A DNA stretch of 64,000 nucleotides from Acanthosepion lycidas (Eukaryota; Mollusca; Cephalopoda; Sepiida; Sepiidae). The translations under genes and the position numbers were made by a program. Location: NCBI GenBank assembly GCA_963932145.1, contig OZ010573.1, forward strand, positions 88,774,663 to 88,838,662, read 5' to 3'. Each line of letters begins with the position of its first letter. Position 1 is the stretch's first letter. The notes under the pieces were generated by a model. That model did no database searches, was not told the origin of the DNA, and saw nothing but the letters and a program-made list of their open reading frames with translations. Shown here in pieces: positions 57,690 through 64,000 of this stretch.

Positions 57690-58330
57690 TTTATCCGCGG
57701 CTGAAACGAATAAGGGGAAAGACTATATTGAATCAATTGCTCGGTCACTTGCCAAGAAAGTTGGTGCACTGTATCGTGCGGGATATTTTTTCTACAATTT
57801 GCCTATGCTTATAATATTGCTGCCACATATGGTCCGATGCTCCAGCTGTTTACCTTGAGCACCTTGATAAAATACAAAGAGAATGAGCAATATGAGTCCT
57901 GGCTTGACGGCTCGACTTCAGTCACTTTCTCACTACCGTAAGCTTGCCTCTCTGTTTATAAATACTTTCATGGTAATTGTTCGGATGAGCTCTTCGCTAT
58001 GCTACCTAAGTTTGTTTTTTTTTTTAATTTAAATTCAGTACTACACTGGCGTCAAGATCTCATCAATTTATAGTTAAACAGGCTAGATGTAGCCGTATGT
58101 TCTATGCTAACAGTTCCTTTTCTCACAATATTCGTTTGTGGCACTCCCTTCCGGTTCCATGCTTTCTAGACAACTTTAATCTGTAAAAAAATTAAATGCA
58201 ATGTCAATCGATATCTTCTGACCTCATGATCACTTTTTTTCTCTTCCCGCTTATTATTAATGTCTCTGTTCGTAATTCTTCCACCCCTGTAACCCCTTGA
58301 GTCTTAGTGGCTTTACTGCCTTCCATGGGT
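57690..58330 (+). mobile_element. CR1/jockey-like LINE 3' end
   Basis: Frameshifted but ordered: ARSLAKKVGALYRAGYFF (57740-57793), a YCCHIWSDAP block, LEHLDKIQRE, LQSLSHYRKLASL, YFHGNCSDELFAMLP (57961-58005), SRSHQFIVKQARCSRMFYAN (58050-58110) and LWHSLPVPCF. This is the standard C-terminal sequence of CR1/jockey-type ORF2 after the RT. The plus frames 57596-57858 are pieces of it. Non-functional. Confidence 0.65.
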
Positions 58331-59090
58331 TGATACCGATTTAAAAAATGTAAATGCGTGTTTGAGTATGTGTGTCTAATTTTATTTAATTTACATAATT
58401 ACCTCCCTTTTTTCTTTGAGATTTTCTACTCTTTCTTTAGTTTATGATTACTTCCGTTTTTTTTTATCTCCAACCCATCTACAGCGTTACGATTAATCTT
58501 TTACTCTTTTCTCTTTCGTTGTTTCTAAAACTCTTTATTGAAATTTTTGTTTCATCCCTGAGGTTAAACAAAAGTTTATTAGGCTATTCTTTTTCGTCTT
58601 TCTGCCTTTTACCCCATCTTCACTCAAATCGCTTGCTTTTCTTTTAGTATTTACCTTGTTTACTTCTCTATATTCTTGGTTTTTCTTCTTTAATACTTAA
58701 CTTAGGTGCCATTTCTTCTTCTTTGTCATGAGTAATGTAAACGAAGGTGTTTTGGCCTCTGTAGCTGAAAGGAAAGCAGAGTCGAAAATTTATTTTCTAT
58801 GTGCCAAAATCGTGTATCATCTGGATACGACCATTCTAGAATGAGGTTAATAAACCAATCGGGTTCCAAAAGGTGCGTAAATGATTTTGAACTGTGTACA
58901 AATTCAGAAGAAGCCTCAAGCGTTTCGCATTTTACTGAACATTGAAACAAAGTATATAAATTATGATTAGAAGCTTAGGCAATTTTGCATTTTCGGTTAT
59001 TTAATTTCTCATTTATTATAAGTTATTGTAAGAATCGAACTCAATACTAAATAGTAACGCACTATCTGTCTATATTTTTGAGATGAGGTA
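58330..59090. other. Pyrimidine-rich then AT-rich DNA, no gene
   Basis: 58380-58720 is strongly T/C-rich on the plus strand. Nothing else is recognised. Confidence 0.4.
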
Positions 59091-59092
59091 TT

Positions 59093-59500
59093 TTGTACAC
59101 TATTTACATTGTACACACTGTCATCCTCATATTTGTTGCCATATTTATCACAAAGTTTCGGCCGTTGTAAGCTCCTGCCTTCTCCAGGTGGTTTCAAGGT
59201 TCCACAAGGACACATGATACAGTGGATAAAGGCGTTAGTTAGATCCAGTGACAGGACCCAAAGAGTGTGAGTCCTATACCTGCTTAAGGCTGTGGAGAAC
59301 TTGGAGAGGGGAATTAACAGGAGATAACTGATAACTAACAACCCGTGGATCTAGAACAGTCTACACCAGTGAACGAAATAAAGGGTTCAGTTCGACATTC
59401 CAGCCACTGGAAGAAGGCTAGAGTATACAATGGCCAAAACGTTGTAATAAATATGGTAAAAAAGATGAGGACGACAGTCTGAACAATGTAAATAGTGTAA
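59093..59500. repeat. PLE-A terminal foldback without internal coding part
   Basis: Left block (TTTACATTGTACACACTGTC.. CATATTTATCACAAAGTTTC..) faces its reverse complement on the right (..AACGTTGTAATAAATATGG.. AGTCTGAACAATGTAAATAG). Between them lies the CAAAGAGTGTGAG .. CAGGAGATAACTGATAACT segment seen at the ends of PLE-A1 and A2. This is a solo inverted terminal pair of the PLE-A family. Confidence 0.7.
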
Positions 59501-59805
59501 CTAGACTAGGCTCGCTAAGTGAAATTCCACCCTGACGTATCTTGATATAAATCATGAATTCTTTTATTCTTTCATTTAATATCTGTTATTTAATTTCTCA
59601 CCTTTAAATTGTATTGGCATTGGGTTATAGCCGTTCAATCTTTACTTTTCTTTAACTTATCTTACATATTATTATTCTTCGCTCACAGCAAGAAGATACT
59701 CGATTTGTAGGCACCAAATATTACGTGCTCATTTTTCTTACTTATTCCAGATTAACATATGTCTACATAACTGTATATATTCATGAAATGAGGTATTGTA
59801 ACTAT

Positions 59806-60500
59806 TTATACAATACTAGCAGTAGAGCCCGGCGTTGCCCGGCGATGTAACAGTAAAAGATACATCAAGTATCGACCATCATAAAGACTGAAAAATAAAA
59901 TTGACAAAGATTATTGTTTAAGGTTGACGGACACGCATGTCTTAATTAGTTTTTTTTTTTTTTTACGAATTGGTCAAACCCAAACTCAAACATTGTTTTC
60001 AATCGTTATGAGTCTACCGATTGAATAGAATTTTATTATAAACAGATGTCTTGTAAATGGAATTTTTAAATCATTCTGAATGTAAAAATAAATAAAAAAA
60101 ATGTGTGCAAGACTATAAGAAACACTACCTGCCAAAAAAAAGTGAAGTTTTGTTGAAATCGGTTGAAAAATGTAGGAAATTCGATCACATATATAAACGA
60201 ACACACACACATACACATACAAACAAACAACCTGGGTTTTATAATAAGTATTAACTCGATAACTCGATATTAATAAGTATAACTCGATATGAGTTGTCCC
60301 CCTTTTATTAATGCCTCTTAATCGTGCTTTCAAATTGATTTCGTGCAAAAACAATTGTGTCAGAACTACCGCAAGGTAATTTTACGTAGTCCTGTGAAGT
60401 TTTGTTGAAATCGGTTGAAAAATGTAGGAAATCCGATCCAATATATAAACACACACACACACACAAACAAACAAAATTTACGTTTTATAAGTAAGATTTA
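59806..60500 (+). repeat. GCCCGGCGTTGCCCG-type dispersed repeat with duplicated 3' module
   Basis: Head ATACTAGCAGTAGAGCCCGG at 59813. 3' module TGAAGTTTTGTTGAAATCGG.. AAAAATGTAGGAAAT.CGAT.. ATATATAAACAACACACAC.. appears twice (60141-60250 and 60396-60490). The head is also at 43905. No coding capacity. The class is unclear to me. Confidence 0.6.
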
Positions 60501-60905
60501 TATTGTTCGTTCTTTATTGTGATACTCACGATGCTTCGGACGTTGTAAGCCCCGGTCTTTAGGTGATACGCGTTGAAATTTTTTTAACCGAAACCCAAAG
60601 ACACATAGCCCAGTGGATAAAAGCGTTGGTTGAAGTATTCCAGTAACTTGACCCAAAGTGTGTGAGTTCAATACCTGGCCATAGCAGAGGTCAACAAGGA
60701 CTTGGAGAGTTGATTCACTAAAGAGAAATAACTGAAAATATCCAGAAAAGGTATGACACATGAAACTAGAAAATCTAAGTAAATAAAGGTTCGGTTCGAA
60801 ATTTCAATGTACATTACCTGAAGAAGACCGTCGCCTACAACTAGGGAAACGTTGTGAATATGACAATAAAGATGAGTATAACATTCTGAACAACGTAAAT
60901 CGTGT
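60500..60905. repeat. Eroded PLE-A terminal foldback
   Basis: CTTCGGACGTTGTAAGCCCC on the left and ACCTGAAGAAGACCGTCGCC..GGGAAACGTTGTGAATATGA on the right, with ..GTGTGAGTTCAATACCTGGC.. between. Same plan as 59093-59500 but more diverged. Confidence 0.6.
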
Positions 60906-61534
60906 AATTACGTCTACACAAGTATTTATTTCATAATAATGGTGTTATATAGAATATAATGGTTTTACATTAAGCTGCAATAAAGCAAATATCTTCGACG
61001 CACGTAATTGACAAATATACGTATGTGTGTTCGTATATGCCACTCTTTTTAGCATCTCTCAATAGAAGAGGGAATTTTATATTTATAATTTTTATCAAAA
61101 TTCTCACGATTTTGTTTTAATATTTAGTCGGATAGATTCTCATAAAAACAACACTAGCGAAGGTTATCTTGTTTGTCTCTATTAAATTGTCATAAGGGAA
61201 AACAGATGACATTAATGACGTTGTGGCTATGTGCCTTGACAGATTGTCACAAACGCGCACTTTTCTTTGTCAATCTTTGCGAAGTGCCAACGATAGTAAA
61301 TTTCGTTAATACATCTCACAATAGCACAGACTGAGATGTGAAATATATCTAGCCCTATTCAGGATTTCTGGATATATAGTTTAATATATTTATTTTCTTC
61401 TTGTTCATGCAAAGCAATAAAACCCATAGAAGAGGCTCGAATCGAATGCACAAAGTTTTACAGTATAAGTATAGCGTATATCTACATACGTATCCATTTC
61501 ATAATAACGGTTTTTATCTATCTTCATTTTCTAG

Positions 61535-61719
61535 TGAAACGATTTCTTATCAACGAAGCAGCAATGAAATCCATGGCAAAAATGCACAGAATATATGACG
61601 CGTTCGGTGGAGGAGAGGCGTATTCAACAATGGAAAAGGTTGCGTCGGTTACGCGCTTAAAGTTTTTAGGCAATTATAGTCAACATTTCTTTTTCATGGT
61701 TAGCCGTAAGGATTTGTAA
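61535..61719 (+). CDS. Possible exon or ORF remnant (unrecognised)
   Basis: A good acceptor-like run (TTTTTATCTATCTTCATTTTCTAG) precedes an open frame reading KRFLINEAAMKSMAKMHRIY, DAFGGGEAYSTMEK, ending at TAA 61717-61719. Codon use looks coding-like, but there is no family match or partner exon. A pogo-like terminal repeat begins 35 bases beyond, so it may belong to a transposon. Confidence 0.25.
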
Positions 61720-61754
61720 AAAATAGGGCTACCTCACACTTAAGTAAAATAATA

Positions 61755-61950
61755 CAGTGTAACCCGGATATAAGAGACCCTGATATAAGAGAAACACGGA
61801 TATAAGAGAAACTCGGATGTAAGAGAGATTTTCTCTGGTCCCAAATTAGAACCATACTTAACTAAACGAAATAGACCAAACCCTGACATAAAAGAGACCC
61901 GGATATAAGAGACTTCTTCTCCGCTCCCGAAAACATCGATTTTACGAACC
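61755..61950. mobile_element. Pogo/Tigger-like terminal fragment
   Basis: TA then CAGTGTAACCCGGATATAAG, followed by repeated GGATATAAGAGA units (61788, 61797-61817, 61897). DNA transposons of the pogo group commonly begin CAGT..AACC..GATAT.A. No matching right end is found, so only one terminus is present or the element is broken. Confidence 0.4.
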
Positions 61951-61999
61951 ATTGTTGATATTTATGTTTTTAGTTACATAACAATTAAATATAAATAAT

Positions 62000-62690
62000 A
62001 TGAATTTTGATGCTATATTCGATTTGTTGTTAGGTATTTTGCATTTTCTCCTTTGTTGTTTATTAACAGAATTTTAGAATACTTAGTCCTTAATGCTTAG
62101 TTGAACAAATTGGAGCTTTTTCGTTTACGCTTTGTTACCCCTTTTTTTCCACTATTGTTTTTAGATCGCTTTCTTCCATTCATTTTGATGAGCAATAGCG
62201 AAATTCTGAAATTTACAATGATCTTATCCCTTTTAAAAAATATAGCCTGTGAAAAGGAATATTTTAAATTAATTAATATACGGCCAAAATAAAATTATTT
62301 TTGCGAAAACTTTAATGATCTCTCTATAATTATGTAACAATAATGTAATGATATACCGCAGGCAAAAATACGATTTATATTGCGTCATATCATTGCATGG
62401 TTACGAACTATAAACCTAAATTAAGCTTGAAATATTGTCATCGGCACTAACTTTTGTAAAATACTTTGATATGATATAAGGAATATCTTGCAGTAAAAAA
62501 AAACGCAATTTTCGATTTTTTTTTTTTTTTTTTTTGGATACGCCCCTCTTCCAACTAATGTTTCATATATAATACGCACCCGAATGTGTTTATGTTAAAG
62601 CGTGCGAGCATGCGAGCTTATTTCCTCTATGAGCTACGTCCCTTCAGGACGTCCGCGATCATGGCTTTTAACAATTCTATGTCGTTTCAT
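62000..62690. other. AT-rich DNA, no gene
   Basis: A T-run at 62516-62536. Nothing else is supported. Confidence 0.4.
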
Positions 62691-63070
62691 GTTCTCTGTA
62701 GTTGTTATTAATTTTTCTATCCGCTATCTCTCCCAAACGCTGTTCTGCCAGAACAAACTTTCTTTTCACAAACTTGCCAGATAGATTTTGTGTTGTCCTC
62801 ATTTGTCCCTTTGTCTCTGTTGCCTTCAATCTGTTCTATGAGCATCACATATCCCAAGCTCTCTTTCCTCATCATGTGACCTATAATTTTCAACTGTCTC
62901 TTGCTGATGTTAAGTATAAGTTTCCGTTTTGTTTCCATTCTCTCTAAACCTTCGTCATTGCTCACATGTTCGGTTCATGGTATCCTCAGTATTCTTCGGT
63001 AGAACCACATTTCTGTTGCTTCAGATTGCTTCTTCATGGGTGAGGAAATTGCCCAGCATTCACTGGTATA
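62690..63070 (-). mobile_element. RTE-type LINE C-terminal fragment
   Basis: Minus strand: a FYRRILRIP..EHVSNDEGLE-like block, METKRKLILNISKRQLKIIG, then HMMRKESLGYVMLIEQIEGN and RDKGTNED, then a terminal CSGRTAFGRDSG-like block. The frame 62965-62717 is open for 82 codons, the best-preserved member of this LINE type in the window. Confidence 0.65.
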
Positions 63071-63379
63071 TGTTGGGGCTGATATTAAAGTTCAGTACTC
63101 TATTCTTTGTTTCTAACGAGATGTTCCTGTGTTTCTCATACCTTACTACTTATTTCATAAACAGATTCTAGATCGTTATATGGTCAGCTGAAATGCAATG
63201 TCATGCAATAATCTTCTCACCTCAAAGTGCATAAACGGTAAGTGAACCTTTTAGAATGAACTCGTGTTTTCCGTCACACTGTGATAATTAAGAAAAAAAA
63301 TTCCGAGATGTTAGCGTTCTTACCATTAGACCAGAGTTAAAATCCGAATCAAATGACTTATGCTATCAGCTTCATTTTT

Positions 63380-63480
63380 GTCTCAAATTTCTCTAAAACG
63401 TCGTTGTTCAGGTGTTCAGTCCATGGTTTTCTCAGCATCCTTCTGTAGATCCACATTTCTGTTGCTTCGATACTCTTCTT
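63380..63480 (-). mobile_element. Second RTE-type LINE scrap
   Basis: Minus strand reads IEATEMWIYRRMLRKPWTEH, then LNNDVLEKF. Equivalent to the upstream part of the 62690-63070 fragment (its 62990-63035 region), so the two are separate copies of the same terminal stretch. Confidence 0.6.
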
Positions 63481-63489
63481 TATTTGTGA

Positions 63490-64000
63490 TAAATAGGAAG
63501 TGCTTTATATAATATGCGATTTTCGAGTTTTGAGTTGGGAAACCTATTCTTATGGGGTCATGTGAATTAAATATATACGCAAGAAAGTATAATAAATACT
63601 CAACAAAATATAGCCAAAAACACAACTTACATGATAAGTAGAGTTTTACATTAATATATCATGAAAAATGCCAGCACGAATAAACACATAAATTTTCCTA
63701 GAACTGCGTTCATCTACAGAACATCTGTTTCCGTTTCCGCTTCTCGATCAGATTTCTTCAGAACTCGCCAAGAAAATTGTAAAAACATTAGTTTGGACGT
63801 GTCCAATATTCTTGTAATTATATTTTTGTTCATTATTTAATCGTATGTAATGATTGCAGCCGGGACAAACACGCGTACATTATTGTGAATCGTTCTTATA
63901 CGACTGTGTACAAAGACACGTTAAATTCTCGTAATTTTCACCTACTTGTAAATGTTGTATTATTACCACACATACACGCACACACAGGAATACACACACA
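63490..64000. other. Unassigned DNA ending in (CA)n
   Basis: CA-rich repeat at 63968-64000 runs off the window. No gene recognised. Confidence 0.4.

Overview
This 64 kb window looks like animal nuclear DNA from a repeat-rich genome, probably a mollusc and most likely a cephalopod. That assignment is inference. It rests on low GC, many long (AT)n arrays, mariner-type mini-elements ending in TTAGGTTGGTGC, many Penelope-like and LINE relics, tRNA/5S-derived SINE-like pieces, and no dense coding. No complete multi-exon host gene can be read. Most open frames are chance frames in AT repeats or pieces of transposons.

Layout. 1-953: decayed LINE ORF2 (minus strand), cut by the window edge. About 1.0-7.8 kb: a tandem array of one gene unit. 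About nine copies are decayed, one stretch is inverted, and one copy (7037-7594, minus) keeps a full 185-codon frame for a small two-helix membrane protein with an RVxF-like tail. 8.4-10.4 kb: a degenerate minisatellite between two copies of a dispersed repeat. 10.7-13.55 kb: a Penelope-like element (PLE-A1, minus) with RT, a decayed GIY-YIG domain and inverted terminal repeats. 13.5-29 kb: SINE, LINE and Tc1 relics, a perfect 3 x 100 bp tandem repeat, mariner MITEs, (AT)n arrays and foldbacks. 29.5-38.5 kb: a large palindrome around (TA)n, a second type of Penelope element (Neptune-like, PLE-B, minus, 34371-35464), hammerhead ribozyme motifs on both strands, and further (AT)n arrays. 38.5-50 kb: mostly unassigned AT-rich DNA with LINE pieces and an inverted partner of a tRNA-related SINE. 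50.1-54.4 kb: a decayed Neptune-like PLE (plus) followed by a second PLE-A copy (plus) flanked by inverted terminal repeats. 54.9-64 kb: a long AT array, two mariner MITEs, a CR1/jockey-type LINE 3' end, PLE terminal foldbacks, a GCCCGGCGTTGCCCG-type repeat, and RTE-type LINE tails.

Three things stand out. (1) The tandem array of an unrecognised gene in which a single copy stays open. (2) Many hammerhead-ribozyme-like folds, two families of which satisfy the type I core, stem III and cleavage-site rules by hand. One family lies in the terminal repeats of the Neptune-like PLE. The other forms a roughly 310 bp spaced pair that looks like a small retrozyme-type element. (3) A repeated physical link between PLE fragment ends and (TA)n arrays. 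All alignments were made by eye; no search or folding program was run.
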